Assembly: GCF_001658025.2 (NCBI RefSeq) | Contig: NZ_CP014007.2 | Span: 62,001-126,000 of the forward strand | Length of the DNA stretch: 64,000 nt | Direction of reading: 5' to 3' | DNA from: Kosakonia oryzae | GTDB taxonomy: Bacteria > Pseudomonadota > Gammaproteobacteria > Enterobacterales > Enterobacteriaceae | Shown: piece by piece, positions 40,442 through 50,100 of the stretch | Layout of the letters: every line of letters begins with the position of its first letter | How positions within the stretch are numbered: position 1 is the stretch's first letter | Notes under the pieces: model-generated | What the model saw: the letters and a program-made list of their open reading frames with translations, nothing else | Databases searched by the model: none | Told to the model about the DNA's origin: nothing | Made by a program: the position numbers and the translations under genes

Positions 40442-41212
40442 TTATCCTTTCTCGGAATAACCGTGGTTCAGCGCCCACAGCTCGGTATATTTATTAAACG
40501 TATACTGCGCGTTAACCACCGCCAGCAGCCAGCCCTGTTTGCCATCGAGCACGCCGCCGCGCAGCAGCAATGTTTTTGCGAATGCGCCCAAAGTATGAGC
40601 GAAAATCCCCGGCAGCGAGGTTTTTTTCCCGCGCTGATGGCGTTCCTGCGCCCACGCCGTGGCGTAATTGAGCTGCTTGCGCTGGAAGCTGGCGAAATCA
40701 CGACAGGTCAGATGCAGTAAATCACCGCTCAGGGCGATGGTCTGCGCCTGCGGTGCATCGAGTGACTCATGAACGCGGTTATCGTTGTACTGGTAACGTT
40801 CGCGTTCGTACAGGCGCGTGACGCGATCCGGATACCAGCCGCTGTGGCGCATAAAACGCCCGAGAAAGTAATTGCGACGGGCAATACTGTAAACCGCGCC
40901 GGGCTGCGGCGCAGCCAGCGTCTGACGCAGTTGTTCTGCCAGCTCAGGGGTTACGCGCTCGTCGGTATCAATCATCAGAATATAGTCGCCGCTGGCATAA
41001 CGCTGGGCAATTTGACGCTGAATGCCATAGCCCTGCCAGTCGGTATGGCTGAAGACTTTAGCCCCGGCGCGGCTGGCAATGCCGGAAGTGTCGTCGCTGC
41101 TGCCGGAATCGAGCAGCACGATTTCATCTGCCCAGGCCACTGACGCAAGGCAATCGGGCAGCAGATCCGCCGCATCTTTGGCGATCATCACCACCGACAA
41201 ACGTCTGGACAT
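40442..41212 (-). CDS. waaE: WaaE-like LPS core glycosyltransferase (GT2)
   Basis: 256 aa. GT-A fold with [13 protein letters not shown], the [10 protein letters not shown] loop and [10 protein letters not shown] (DXD-like). In Klebsiella and Serratia, WaaE (KdtX) adds the beta-1,4-glucose to heptose I of the inner core. E. coli K-12 has no such gene between waaA and coaD. Its ATG overlaps the waaA stop by one base (ATTAA on the plus strand). Confidence 0.9.
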   Translation of the reverse strand: MSRRLSVVMIAKDAADLLPDCLASVAWADEIVLLDSGSSDDTSGIASRAGAKVFSHTDWQGYGIQRQIAQRYASGDYILMIDTDERVTPELAEQLRQTLAAPQPGAVYSIARRNYFLGRFMRHSGWYPDRVTRLYERERYQYNDNRVHESLDAPQAQTIALSGDLLHLTCRDFASFQRKQLNYATAWAQERHQRGKKTSLPGIFAHTLGAFAKTLLLRGGVLDGKQGWLLAVVNAQYTFNKYTELWALNHGYSEKG

Positions 41213-42486
41213 TAATGGCTCCGCTGAGGCAAATACGGTTGCAGGAGTTGCAGCAGACGCGCCAGCGCGCCCTGGTTCTGGTGCAGAACCTCAACGGCAT
41301 GGCGACCGTACCATAAGCGGTAGTCTTCATCCGTCAGCAGTGTGGAAACTTCTTTCACCAGCGAATCGGCATCGGTCACAGTGATCAACCCTTCCGCTTC
41401 CTGCAAACGCGCGCAAATATCTTTGAAGTTAAAGGTATATGGCCCCATCAGCACCGGAATGGCATGGGCTGCGGGTTCCAGAGGATTATGACCGCCGCGC
41501 TCAACCAGGCTGCCGCCGACGAAAGCAATATCGGCAATACCATACAGCAGCATCAGTTCGCCCATGGTATCGCCAATGACCACCTGGGTGCTGCCGGACG
41601 GGATCTCGCCCGAGCTGCGCAGGATATAGCTGAATCCGGCTTTTTGCGTCATGTTGCGCGCATCCGGAAAACGCTCAGGGTGGCGAGGAACCAGGATCAA
41701 CAGCAAATCGGGGAAGGTTTCCAGCAGCTTGCGGTGCGCCTGTAAAATGATGGTTTCTTCACCGTCGTGCGTACTGGTGGCAATCCATACTTTACGGCGC
41801 GGCGCCCACTGGCGGCGCAGAGTCACGGCGCGCGCGGCAAGTTCCGGCGTCACAGAAATATCAAACTTCAGGCTACCGGTGACGGTCAGCTGATTGCGTT
41901 TCAGGCCCAGTTGCAGGAAACGGTCGCCATCTTCCTGATTTTGCGCGGCAATTAAGGTGATTTTGCTGAGCAGACGACGCATTGCTTTACCCAACCGGGC
42001 ATAGCCTTTCGCCGAGCGCTCGGAAAGGCGCGCGTTAGCAATTACCAACGGAATTTGCCGGGCATGAAGGGCAGAAATCATATTCGGCCATAGCTCAGTT
42101 TCCATTACGATCACCAGCTTCGGGCGCACGGTATTCAGGAAACGGTTCATGGCACACGGTAGATCGTAGGGCAAATAAACGTGATGAACGTCTTTACCAA
42201 ACGCGGACATCACGCGTTCCGAGCCGGTTGGTGTCATGGTGGTGACGGTGATCGGTAATGCAGGGTAGCGATGACGCAGCGCGCGCACCAGCGGGATGGC
42301 CGCCAGCGTTTCGCCTACCGAGACGGAATGCAGCAAAATACCGTCCGGCTTCACTTTGTTACGACAAAATCCATAGCGTTCAGCCCAGCGCTTACGGTAA
42401 GCAGGGGCTTTGCGGCTGCGAAGTAATAATCGCAACCACACCAGAGGCTGTATTAAGTAAAGCAGGGTGGTATACAACAATTCCAA
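41212..42486 (-). CDS. waaA: Kdo transferase WaaA (KdtA)
   Basis: 424 aa from a TTG at 42486 (E. coli 425). The first in-frame ATG, at 42531, would add 15 residues that do not fit the family, whereas TTG gives [20 protein letters not shown] as in E. coli. GT30 enzyme that transfers two Kdo residues from CMP-Kdo to lipid IVA at the inner membrane. The catalytic-region block [20 protein letters not shown] and the C-terminal [20 protein letters not shown] are intact. Confidence 0.95.
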   Translation of the reverse strand: MELLYTTLLYLIQPLVWLRLLLRSRKAPAYRKRWAERYGFCRNKVKPDGILLHSVSVGETLAAIPLVRALRHRYPALPITVTTMTPTGSERVMSAFGKDVHHVYLPYDLPCAMNRFLNTVRPKLVIVMETELWPNMISALHARQIPLVIANARLSERSAKGYARLGKAMRRLLSKITLIAAQNQEDGDRFLQLGLKRNQLTVTGSLKFDISVTPELAARAVTLRRQWAPRRKVWIATSTHDGEETIILQAHRKLLETFPDLLLILVPRHPERFPDARNMTQKAGFSYILRSSGEIPSGSTQVVIGDTMGELMLLYGIADIAFVGGSLVERGGHNPLEPAAHAIPVLMGPYTFNFKDICARLQEAEGLITVTDADSLVKEVSTLLTDEDYRLWYGRHAVEVLHQNQGALARLLQLLQPYLPQRSH

Positions 42487-42553
42487 GCGACTATCCGTTT
42501 TTTTAAGATTCGGCGGGCAAATTCTAAGCATTTAGGGCAGCTAAAGCTATACC

Positions 42554-43543
42554 TTATGCCAGATACCTTTTGAGACGGAAGTAGCGGCGACCAAGGCGCC
42601 AGCGCAAACGCGGACTTTTTGCGCTTTTCCAGATGAGCTTCCAGATGCCTTTCTCGAAAAACTCGCGAATGATCATCGCCTTCTTGCTTTCATCCTTCAT
42701 GTTATCAAAGGTATGGATAATGCCGAGCCCTTCTTTGGCTATCTGCCAGTAACATGCCGGTATATTTTTCACTTTATCCGCATAGCGCTGGTTAATGGCG
42801 TCCAGCATTTGCAGGATTTTCATGTAGTGGCGCGCCGAGCGAATCAGCGTGTCGTCAGTGTCCGGCATGTGCGAAACAGACGCTGAGTGGATGTAGTAAT
42901 CGTAAAATTGCTCACTGGTGTATTGCACGCGCTCGGCAGCGAGCAGGACTTCTGTTGTCCAGGGAATATCCTGATGGCGAAGGCCCGGTTCGAAATGAAA
43001 ATTATGCTGACGAATGAAATCGTGGCGATAGATATTCAGCCAGGTGACATGCAGGAATTTACGTGAATCCAGAGCCTGCTTAAGCCAGGCCGGGCCGGTC
43101 ATTACACCCGTTGACTGTAATTTTTCAGGCGGAAAAATCGGACGGGTGGGTTTTTTATCATTTTCCCAGACATAGTTACCGTTACAGGTCGCAACATCCA
43201 GATTCCCCGTGTTGGCCATATCAAGCAGGCGCTGATACATACCGGGTTTGAAAACGTCATCAATATCCGGGAAAGAGAGGTATTTTCCCTTTGCGCAGGC
43301 CAGCCCGGAATTGCGGGCAACCGATACGCCCTGGTTTTCTTGCTCAATAATCTGTAATTGCGGTAGTCGATCGCGCCATTGCTCCACGATCCGCATCGAT
43401 CCATCCGTAGAACCATCATTAACGATGATCACTTCCATGCTGTCGATTTTTTGCGCGACGAGGCAAGTGAAAAACTGGTCGAGGAATGCTTCGCCGTTAT
43501 AGACGGCAACCACCACGCTTAACATTGGCGCTGAAATTTGCAT
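42554..43543 (-). CDS. LPS-core-type glycosyltransferase (GT2), WaaH/YibD-like
   Basis: 329 aa. GT-A domain at 7-230: LSVVVAVYNGEAFLDQF, VNDGSTDGS, SFPDIDDVFKP (DXD-like) and RHQDIPWTTEVL. The pattern recalls E. coli WaaH (YibD), a GT2 enzyme that adds glucuronic acid to the core when phosphate is low. Its place between wabH- and waaA-like genes suggests a core sugar transferase. Basic C-terminus (RLRWRLGRRYFRLKRY) may bind the membrane. Acceptor and sugar unknown. Confidence 0.75.
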   Translation of the reverse strand: MQISAPMLSVVVAVYNGEAFLDQFFTCLVAQKIDSMEVIIVNDGSTDGSMRIVEQWRDRLPQLQIIEQENQGVSVARNSGLACAKGKYLSFPDIDDVFKPGMYQRLLDMANTGNLDVATCNGNYVWENDKKPTRPIFPPEKLQSTGVMTGPAWLKQALDSRKFLHVTWLNIYRHDFIRQHNFHFEPGLRHQDIPWTTEVLLAAERVQYTSEQFYDYYIHSASVSHMPDTDDTLIRSARHYMKILQMLDAINQRYADKVKNIPACYWQIAKEGLGIIHTFDNMKDESKKAMIIREFFEKGIWKLIWKSAKSPRLRWRLGRRYFRLKRYLA

Positions 43544-43554
43544 AAGAAACCTGA

Positions 43555-44658
43555 TTACTTATTATTTTCCGCCAGAGCAAGATACTGCTGGCAAATCGCG
43601 TTGATACCGTAAGATGAAATTTTCTCGCCATCTATTCCATGGGAAGTATTGGCATACATATCGGATAACGTTTTTGCCAGCGACTCGTCGCTCAGGCCGC
43701 TAAGGCCGCGAGCAAGTGGCCCGGTCAAAATCTCCGCAGGCCCACCAGGGCAGTTAGTGCTGACCGGTGGTGTCTGGCAGATAATCGCCTCGACCAGAAC
43801 ATTACCAAAACCTTCGCAGTCTGAGCTTAACACTAAGAGGCGGGCGCCTTTGATCCAGGGATAGGGGTTAGGTACAAATGAACGAAACACCACTCTGTCA
43901 GCAATTCCAAGACTGCTTGCAAGCGCCTTTAACTGGGCGATTTTTGCTTCTGAGCCGTTACCCATCATCACTAAAGGCGCCTCGATTTTGCTAAGCGCAT
44001 AAGCGCGCAGCAAGCGGTCGTGCCTTTTGTGTTCGTGGAAACGCCCAACGTGAATCAGGTAATCCTGCCCCTGCATTTCAAACGGCTGTCCGGCCAGTTG
44101 CTGGATAGCTTCAATATCGAAGGGGTTATGGATAACCGCGCTGCGACGCAGAGGGATTGCCAGCGTGTCGGAAAGATCGTGCAGCACGGCTGACGAGACG
44201 GCCACCACATTGCGGTTTTCGTAGATGTGCCGAATCTTCAGATGTTTAAACCAGCGGGAAAACCCACGGCGGTGGTAAAGGTAGGAAAATGAGAACATGC
44301 CGTGAATACAAAACCAGACTTTGTCGCGATCAAGCGCGCGGCTGTGGGCGACAATACGGTCAGTTTTATGTAGATGGGAAAAAATAATATCAAACTTTCC
44401 GCTACGTTCTGCCGTAGTAATCGCTTCATCTAACAGCTTTGCCCGACGCGGGATCTCTGTAAGCTTGCGCCAGGGTTTTTTGCATTTATCCTGAATTACC
44501 TGGAAATCCACACCTTCGGGAATGGGGTAATCGCACACTTTACGCAGTGAGAAAAGCGAGACCTGGTGTCCCATTTCCACTAAGCCGCTGGAGAGCGTGA
44601 GGACGGTTTTTTCTGCGCCTCCACCGGGTAAGCCATCAATAATCATCAGGATGCGCAT
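43555..44658 (-). CDS. wabH: WabH-like core glycosyltransferase (GT4)
   Basis: 367 aa GT-B fold. N-terminal GGGAEKTVLTLSSGLVEMGH; C-terminal donor site HVGRFHEHKRHDRLLRAYAL and SSDCEGFGNVLVEAI (EX7E). Length and order match Klebsiella WabH, which adds GlcNAc to the outer-core galacturonic acid. Downstream of the wabG-like gene by 1 base. Confidence 0.75.
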   Translation of the reverse strand: MRILMIIDGLPGGGAEKTVLTLSSGLVEMGHQVSLFSLRKVCDYPIPEGVDFQVIQDKCKKPWRKLTEIPRRAKLLDEAITTAERSGKFDIIFSHLHKTDRIVAHSRALDRDKVWFCIHGMFSFSYLYHRRGFSRWFKHLKIRHIYENRNVVAVSSAVLHDLSDTLAIPLRRSAVIHNPFDIEAIQQLAGQPFEMQGQDYLIHVGRFHEHKRHDRLLRAYALSKIEAPLVMMGNGSEAKIAQLKALASSLGIADRVVFRSFVPNPYPWIKGARLLVLSSDCEGFGNVLVEAIICQTPPVSTNCPGGPAEILTGPLARGLSGLSDESLAKTLSDMYANTSHGIDGEKISSYGINAICQQYLALAENNK

Positions 44659-44659
44659 A

Positions 44660-45787
44660 TTAATCCAGAATATTTTGATAAAGCGAAATTAGCTGGCTTG
44701 ACAGCTTTCCTGGGGTTGAGTCCTTAACCTTATCGCGGGCTTTCCTGCCCATGTCATTACTCTTTTCCAGTGATGGAATGGCCATCACAGCCTCTCTTAA
44801 CCTGCCGATATCAAGGGCATCACAGAAGAAACCATTCCTTCCTTGTTCTATAAATTCCGCTCCACCGCAGCTATTCGAAGTGATGACGGGTAAACCGCAT
44901 GCCATCGCTTCCAGAATGACGTTTGGGAAAGGATCATACAACGTTGGTAGCAACAGGCCATCGGAAAGTTGATAAAAAGGCAACGTCTCTTTTTGCATAC
45001 CCATAAACCGGATCTGTTCTTTACAGCCCAGTGACTGGGCAAGCGCCTGATAACGCTTTTCTGCTTTATCCTGGCCTATGACAATCAGATAAGCCGTAGT
45101 CCCTGCTACCGCCTCAATCGCCGCCGCGAGGCCTTTTCGTTCAAAACCTGAGCCAACAAAGCAAAAAACAGTTGCCGCAGCAGGAAGCCCATACTGCTGG
45201 CGCAACGCTGCACGCTGTGCGCTCTCCGCCGGAATGAAACGGCTGGAATCTATTGAATTATAAATGACGTGAATATTTTTTGCGTCAACGGAAAAGTCTT
45301 CGATGATTTCCCGCTTAATCATCTCCGCATTGCAGATGACGGCTTTCAGCTCTGGCGATTGATACATTTCGCGTTCGGCGTGCATGACATAGCGGTGATA
45401 GCGGTCATGCATCAGCATTTTGGCACGCCAACCGGGAAGAATACGCGAACGCTGCTGGAGCCAACGTTGGTGCACGCCGTCGCCGGCGCGATAGATATCG
45501 CATCCCGCAATACGCTCGTGACTCTGAACGATATCAAATTGCTGCTCCTGCCATAGCGCGCGCGCAGCGTTAGCAAAGCCCCGTTCCCGGCTAATACGCC
45601 CCCATTTGGCAGGATTGCAAATATGGATGTGCCAGTCGTCCTGGCGCTCCCCTTGCCATTCGCGGGTGATGACGTTTAATTCCAGATCCTGATCACCCAG
45701 CGCCATGAGCGCACGGGAAACAAAGCGCTCCGCTCCGCCATCAGGACGATATTTTTGACGAACAATAGCCAGACGATGACGTTTCAT
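44660..45787 (-). CDS. wabG: WabG-like core glycosyltransferase (GT4)
   Basis: 375 aa (WaaG-like GT4). N-terminal RQKYRPDGGAERFVSRAL; GSGFERKGLAAAIEA; LPTLYDPFPNVILEAMACGL. In Klebsiella WabG transfers galacturonic acid to heptose II, the outer-core entry point and important for capsule retention. Start at ATG 45787 with GAGG eight bases upstream; it overlaps waaQ by 4 bases (ATGA). A WaaG-type glucose transferase is the alternative. Confidence 0.8.
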   Translation of the reverse strand: MKRHRLAIVRQKYRPDGGAERFVSRALMALGDQDLELNVITREWQGERQDDWHIHICNPAKWGRISRERGFANAARALWQEQQFDIVQSHERIAGCDIYRAGDGVHQRWLQQRSRILPGWRAKMLMHDRYHRYVMHAEREMYQSPELKAVICNAEMIKREIIEDFSVDAKNIHVIYNSIDSSRFIPAESAQRAALRQQYGLPAAATVFCFVGSGFERKGLAAAIEAVAGTTAYLIVIGQDKAEKRYQALAQSLGCKEQIRFMGMQKETLPFYQLSDGLLLPTLYDPFPNVILEAMACGLPVITSNSCGGAEFIEQGRNGFFCDALDIGRLREAVMAIPSLEKSNDMGRKARDKVKDSTPGKLSSQLISLYQNILD

Positions 45788-46851
45788 GCCAGACACCTCT
45801 TCGCTGCATCGACAACCGCATCAACGGGGATGGCATCGAGATAACGTTCACTGGTTTTGGTATCAACGGCGTCAGGGTCGGGAAGCGGTCCAAAATTACC
45901 CGCCCAGATCACTTCGCCATTGACCTGCCAGGGCGACCAGAACGTGAGTTTTGACGGGCCGAAAAGCGCAACGCAGGGTGTTTGCAATGCTGCGGCCATA
46001 TGCATGGGCACAGAATCAACGCCGATAAACAGGTCGGCATGATCGATAAGCGACGCAAGCTGGCGCAGCGAGAGCTGGCCTGCCAGCGAGATAACGCCGG
46101 TCTGCGGCGATGCGCTAAGGATCCTATCGACCATCGACAGCTCTTTTTTATCCGGTCCGGCCGTCAACACAATGGTATGGCCTTCCTGCCGCAGCGCCGT
46201 GATAGTTTGCGCCATTTTGTTTTCATCCCAGCACTTGAAGAACCAGCGTGATGTCGGCTGAATGACGATATAGCGATCGCTGATGCCCTGTGCTGCCAGC
46301 TGTTGCCGGGCGACATTCCAGTCATCCGCGCTGTAACTCATCGTCACTGTGGAAACGGGAGGAACCGATAAGGGAGAAAGAATAGATAAATTCTGCTCGA
46401 CGGTATGCAGCGCATTATGGTTTGCAACGGAAACCAGTTCGGTATGACAAAAGCGCCAAAAGGCGTTTTTACGCTTATTGAAGCCGAAGCCGAGACGAAC
46501 CGGTGCGCCGGTAAAGCGAGTAACGATAGCGCTGCGCCATTGATCGGCAAGGTTTATCACCAGATGATATTGGCGGGCCCTGAGGGCGCACAGCAACTGC
46601 CACTCTTTTTGCAAATGTTTGAGCGTACCAAGTTGCTTCCATTTGCGATCGATACCATAAATCGTATTAATCGCCGGGTGCGCTGCCAGCATATCGCGTG
46701 TTTCTTCGTACAGCAGGACATCAATTTGCGCGCCCGGCAAGCGCTGGCGAAGCGAGTTTATCACCGGTGTCGTCAGCAGCATGTCGCCATGATGACGAAG
46801 CTTAATCAATAAAATGCGTAAATCAGGCGTATTCAGTATGTTATTCATCAT
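45784..46851 (-). CDS. waaQ: Heptosyltransferase III WaaQ (GT9)
   Basis: 355 aa. Adds the side heptose to heptose II. GT9 pattern: ILLIKLRHHGDMLLTTPVIN at the N-terminus and IGVDSVPMHMAAALQTPCVA LFGPS near the C-terminus, where the heptose donor binds. First gene of the left-reading core operon. No JUMPStart/ops element was found upstream. Confidence 0.9.
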   Translation of the reverse strand: MMNNILNTPDLRILLIKLRHHGDMLLTTPVINSLRQRLPGAQIDVLLYEETRDMLAAHPAINTIYGIDRKWKQLGTLKHLQKEWQLLCALRARQYHLVINLADQWRSAIVTRFTGAPVRLGFGFNKRKNAFWRFCHTELVSVANHNALHTVEQNLSILSPLSVPPVSTVTMSYSADDWNVARQQLAAQGISDRYIVIQPTSRWFFKCWDENKMAQTITALRQEGHTIVLTAGPDKKELSMVDRILSASPQTGVISLAGQLSLRQLASLIDHADLFIGVDSVPMHMAAALQTPCVALFGPSKLTFWSPWQVNGEVIWAGNFGPLPDPDAVDTKTSERYLDAIPVDAVVDAAKRCLA

Positions 46852-47004
46852 CGTCTTATCGGCAACAACCTGCCTGCAATTCTAATAGACCTGCTGTTGT
46901 CTTGCACTCTTTCTCCATGCCGTCAGGATTTTATCTCTAAGGGTTTACTCATTGTGATGAGAGTGCGTAACATAGCGCTGACCTTTATTTTACCTGGGCT
47001 AAAT

Positions 47005-47958
47005 ATGGATAAACCGGCGTTTATCATCACGATTGATACAGAGGGTGATAACCTCTGGCAAAATCGCCGCGAGATCAAAACGGAGAACGCGCGGTATCTG
47101 GCACGTTTTCAGTCATTGTGTGAGCGTTTCGGGTTTAAACCTGTCTGGCTAACCAATTATGAAATGGCAACCGATCCGGTGTTTGTTGAGTTCGCGAAAG
47201 ATGTCATTGCCCGGGGGGAAGGGGAGGTTGGCATGCACCTTCATGCGTGGAATAGCCCCCCGGATCATGATTTAACGGGCGATGACTGGCGCTGGCAGCC
47301 CTATCTGATTGAGTATCCCTCGGCAGTATTGCGTGAAAAAGTCTGTTTTATGACGCAGTTACTTGAGGATACATTCAGCACCAAAATGTTGAGTCATCGC
47401 GCCGGACGCTGGGCGTTCGACAGCCGCTACGCGAAATTGCTTATCGAACTGGGCTACCAAGTAGACTGTTCGGTTACACCTCGTGTTAACTGGCGCAATG
47501 CGAAAGGCGCGCCGCAAGGTTTTGGCGGTACGGATTACCAGCACTTCCCGCAACACGCCTATTTCCTTGATGTTGATGATATTTCTAAGCCCGGAACCAG
47601 TTCTCTGCTTGAGGTTCCGATGAGCATTCAATATAAGCATCCCGCGTGGCTCAATGCGATTAAGCAGAGTTACGATCGGTTGCGCGGCAAATACCGTTCG
47701 CCTTCGGTGAACTGGCTACGCCCTTCCGGCGGGAATACAGCACAGATGATTGATGTTGCGCAAAAATGTCTGGCGCAAGGGAATGGATACGTCGAGTTTA
47801 TGCTGCATTCATCGGAATTTATGCCGGGCGGCAGCCCAACCTTTAAGGATGAAGCCGCGATCGAGGGGCTGTACCGGGATCTTGAAGAGTTGTTTGAGTG
47901 GCTGGCTGCCAGAACACAAGGTATGACGCTGGCCGGGTTTTATCAGCAGCAGAAATAA
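47005..47958 (+). CDS. wabN: WabN-like polysaccharide deacetylase of the LPS core
   Basis: 317 aa from ATG 47005; an ATG at 46957 would add 16 residues. NodB-type fold: FIITIDTEGD holds the first metal Asp (D11), VGMHLHAWNSPP the His pair, SHRAGRWAFD the Arg/His block. In Klebsiella WabN removes the acetyl from core GlcNAc before the next sugar is added, which would follow the action of the WabH-like enzyme. Reads opposite to the flanking core operons. The gene name rests on context and fold. Confidence 0.75.
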   Translation: MDKPAFIITIDTEGDNLWQNRREIKTENARYLARFQSLCERFGFKPVWLTNYEMATDPVFVEFAKDVIARGEGEVGMHLHAWNSPPDHDLTGDDWRWQPYLIEYPSAVLREKVCFMTQLLEDTFSTKMLSHRAGRWAFDSRYAKLLIELGYQVDCSVTPRVNWRNAKGAPQGFGGTDYQHFPQHAYFLDVDDISKPGTSSLLEVPMSIQYKHPAWLNAIKQSYDRLRGKYRSPSVNWLRPSGGNTAQMIDVAQKCLAQGNGYVEFMLHSSEFMPGGSPTFKDEAAIEGLYRDLEELFEWLAARTQGMTLAGFYQQQK

Positions 47959-47987
47959 AAAATGCCCGATTTATCGGGCATTTTTTT
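47957..47987. terminator. Bidirectional terminator between wabN and waaL
   Basis: AAAAAATGCCCGAT / ATCGGGCATTTTTTT, a near-perfect stem with A- and T-tracts, set between the convergent genes. Confidence 0.9.
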
Positions 47988-47991
47988 ATCG

Positions 47992-49200
47992 TCACGCTTC
48001 CTTTCGCGAAAAGGATGTGGCCAGCGCAAAGATGGCCATAAAGAATAGCACCGCCTCCGAACTCAGAAGTATGACGTCAGTCATTCCGTACAGTAGCAAA
48101 AGCAGCACCGTTACCAACAGCAACCCGTTATTATTGCGGATGGCGTTAGCAATCACCGAAATAAAGAAGAACAAGAGCAGCAGCAATCCCGGGATACCCT
48201 GAAGCGAGTACTTCTCGATAAATTCATTGTGCAAATGAATCCTGATGTAGTGCAGCGAGGCCACAAGATGAGGATGCCCCTCTTTGACGTAATTCTGCGA
48301 CCAGACTTCACGGCTCCCGATGGATTGCCCCAATGGATGTGCAAGGCCGTTTTGTACGCCAATAATCCACATGGAGAAGCGCGCGCCGAGCGAAGTGCCA
48401 TCCTGGCCCTGCTGGTAATCCTCAATCTCCGATTGCGTTTGTGCAATCTTAGGCGCAATCAGCGGCTTATAGCTTACGAGGAAAATACCTGCCACGATGC
48501 AGCAAAAAATCACCATGGATTTAAGATGGAATTTACGGAAATGGTAAAGTGTCAGCACAATGGCCAGAATTAAATACAGACCCATGGCCGCTCGCGTACC
48601 GGTCAGCAGAATAATGAACCAGGAAAGCAAAATAGTAACGCCAGCCAGCACGTAGAGTTTTACGCTTTGCTGCAAATAGAGGCTATAAACGAAGGCCAAC
48701 GAAAGAACGGAATATACATAAGCGGCCACGGTTGGGCGATCAATCGCCATCATAACGCGATCCACTTTCTGTGAGGCTTGCCACAGGCCGTAAGCCGTTG
48801 CCAGCGTAAAACCCGTTGCCGTGGCGATCAGAAAATATTTCTGGAAGTTCTCTTTGGTTATATAGCACTTAAATCGGTCAACATAGAAAACTAACAAACT
48901 TGCCAGCATCAGCTTCTTGCTGGCGCCAAGGTAGTCGCTATATCTGTTAATGCCTTCCGTCTGGTACTCATAAATGAAGTACCACGCCAGATTTAACACG
49001 CCGATAAGTAAAATTGGCAGTGCGATGCTAAAAGGACGAAGAGAAATTCTTTTGTATTCAAAAAGTAAGCCAATAATACTGGCGTATACGGCAATATAAA
49101 AGCATTGTCTCTGCATGCCTGAATTGACAAGGGCAAGTGCCACCGAGGCAAATGCTAAAACAAGTGTGAACTGATAAAGCCGTAATCTTACTTTTTCCAT
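47992..49200 (-). CDS. waaL: O-antigen ligase WaaL
   Basis: 402 aa with about 12 membrane segments. The Wzy_C/ligase motif is TGTRAAMGLYL, and a large periplasmic loop carries GARFSMWIIGVQNGLAHPLG and HLHNEFIEKYSLQGIPGLLL, with the catalytic-type His (HLHNE). It moves undecaprenyl-linked O-antigen onto lipid A-core. Overlaps the GT2 gene upstream by 13 bases. Confidence 0.88.
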   Translation of the reverse strand: MEKVRLRLYQFTLVLAFASVALALVNSGMQRQCFYIAVYASIIGLLFEYKRISLRPFSIALPILLIGVLNLAWYFIYEYQTEGINRYSDYLGASKKLMLASLLVFYVDRFKCYITKENFQKYFLIATATGFTLATAYGLWQASQKVDRVMMAIDRPTVAAYVYSVLSLAFVYSLYLQQSVKLYVLAGVTILLSWFIILLTGTRAAMGLYLILAIVLTLYHFRKFHLKSMVIFCCIVAGIFLVSYKPLIAPKIAQTQSEIEDYQQGQDGTSLGARFSMWIIGVQNGLAHPLGQSIGSREVWSQNYVKEGHPHLVASLHYIRIHLHNEFIEKYSLQGIPGLLLLLFFFISVIANAIRNNNGLLLVTVLLLLLYGMTDVILLSSEAVLFFMAIFALATSFSRKEA

Positions 49201-50096
49201 AGTGCCTCAATGACCCTTTTTTTATAGCTGAAACGAACATCGCTGGACAGATAAAATGAAAGCGAATAAAGCTCGCTGACACGCTGCCTGACTATGAGCA
49301 ACTGTTTATCAGTAAGATATTTTTTATGATTACTGTAAATATCAAACCAGTGGCAATTAACCAGGTGCCGGAATTGACGTGGAAAGGTTTTTTCCATCTG
49401 TAACGTACATTCAATAAGCGGCGCAATTTTGCTGGCGTTCAGGGTGCTGGAGAGGCTGTCGTTACGTTTAATGTAATAATAATATCCCTGACGCTGATAA
49501 AATATTTTCTTAGCCTGCATCAACATCCCGGGAAAGACAGCAAAATCTTCATAACAAATCATTGCAGGAATAGGATTGCTGTTATAGAGCTCCCGGCGTA
49601 TAAACTGCCCAATAAGATGCGCCTGAAAATCTTTATGCAGCAGAAAACGTCGCACGGCATCATGGGTTGATAACGGTATCGGATTAAAACCCTGCCACGA
49701 GGTGGAAATTTTGCTGGTATCGCGGATCTCAAGCAAACGCGTCAATAGCATATCTGGCTGCTGTGCTTTGAGGAAATTCACTGCATCACGCAGACTATTG
49801 GGTTTTAGCTGGTCATCACTATCGAGCATGGTGATGTATTCACCCGAGGCCAGGGAAACAGCACTATTACGAACCTGGCCGACATTGCGGTAGCTTACCT
49901 GATGGCTAATAACGTGCGGGAGTTTATCCTTCCACGCCTCAATAATGGTTTGCGTTGCATCTTCTGAGCTGTCGTTAAAAATAATAACTTCAAGATCTTC
50001 AGCACATGTGTCGATTGCTGCCTGCAGGCTTTCAAGGGTCGCGGTAAGTGTTTTTTCAGCGTTATGTGCTGCGATGATGACGCTAAGAAAAGCCAT
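49188..50096 (-). CDS. LPS core glycosyltransferase (GT2)
   Basis: 302 aa from ATG 50096, with AAGGT upstream. GT-A motifs FLSVIIAAHNAEKTLTATLE, FNDSSEDAT, TMLDSDDQLKP (DXD) and CYEDFAVFPG. Lies between a GT9 gene and waaL in the hldD operon, so it probably adds an outer-core sugar. More lysine/tyrosine-rich and AT-rich than hldD-waaF-waaC. Specific sugar unknown; Klebsiella wab genes of this position vary between strains. Confidence 0.75.
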   Translation of the reverse strand: MAFLSVIIAAHNAEKTLTATLESLQAAIDTCAEDLEVIIFNDSSEDATQTIIEAWKDKLPHVISHQVSYRNVGQVRNSAVSLASGEYITMLDSDDQLKPNSLRDAVNFLKAQQPDMLLTRLLEIRDTSKISTSWQGFNPIPLSTHDAVRRFLLHKDFQAHLIGQFIRRELYNSNPIPAMICYEDFAVFPGMLMQAKKIFYQRQGYYYYIKRNDSLSSTLNASKIAPLIECTLQMEKTFPRQFRHLVNCHWFDIYSNHKKYLTDKQLLIVRQRVSELYSLSFYLSSDVRFSYKKRVIEALWKK

Positions 50097-50100
50097 AGAA

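Noticed and set aside
42487-42531. ATG start for WaaA at 42531
   Set aside because: Would add 15 residues absent from the family; the TTG at 42486 gives the conserved N-terminus.
46852-47004. Possible JUMPStart/ops element before the core operon
   Set aside because: GGCGGTAG or its complement is not present upstream of waaQ or wabN.
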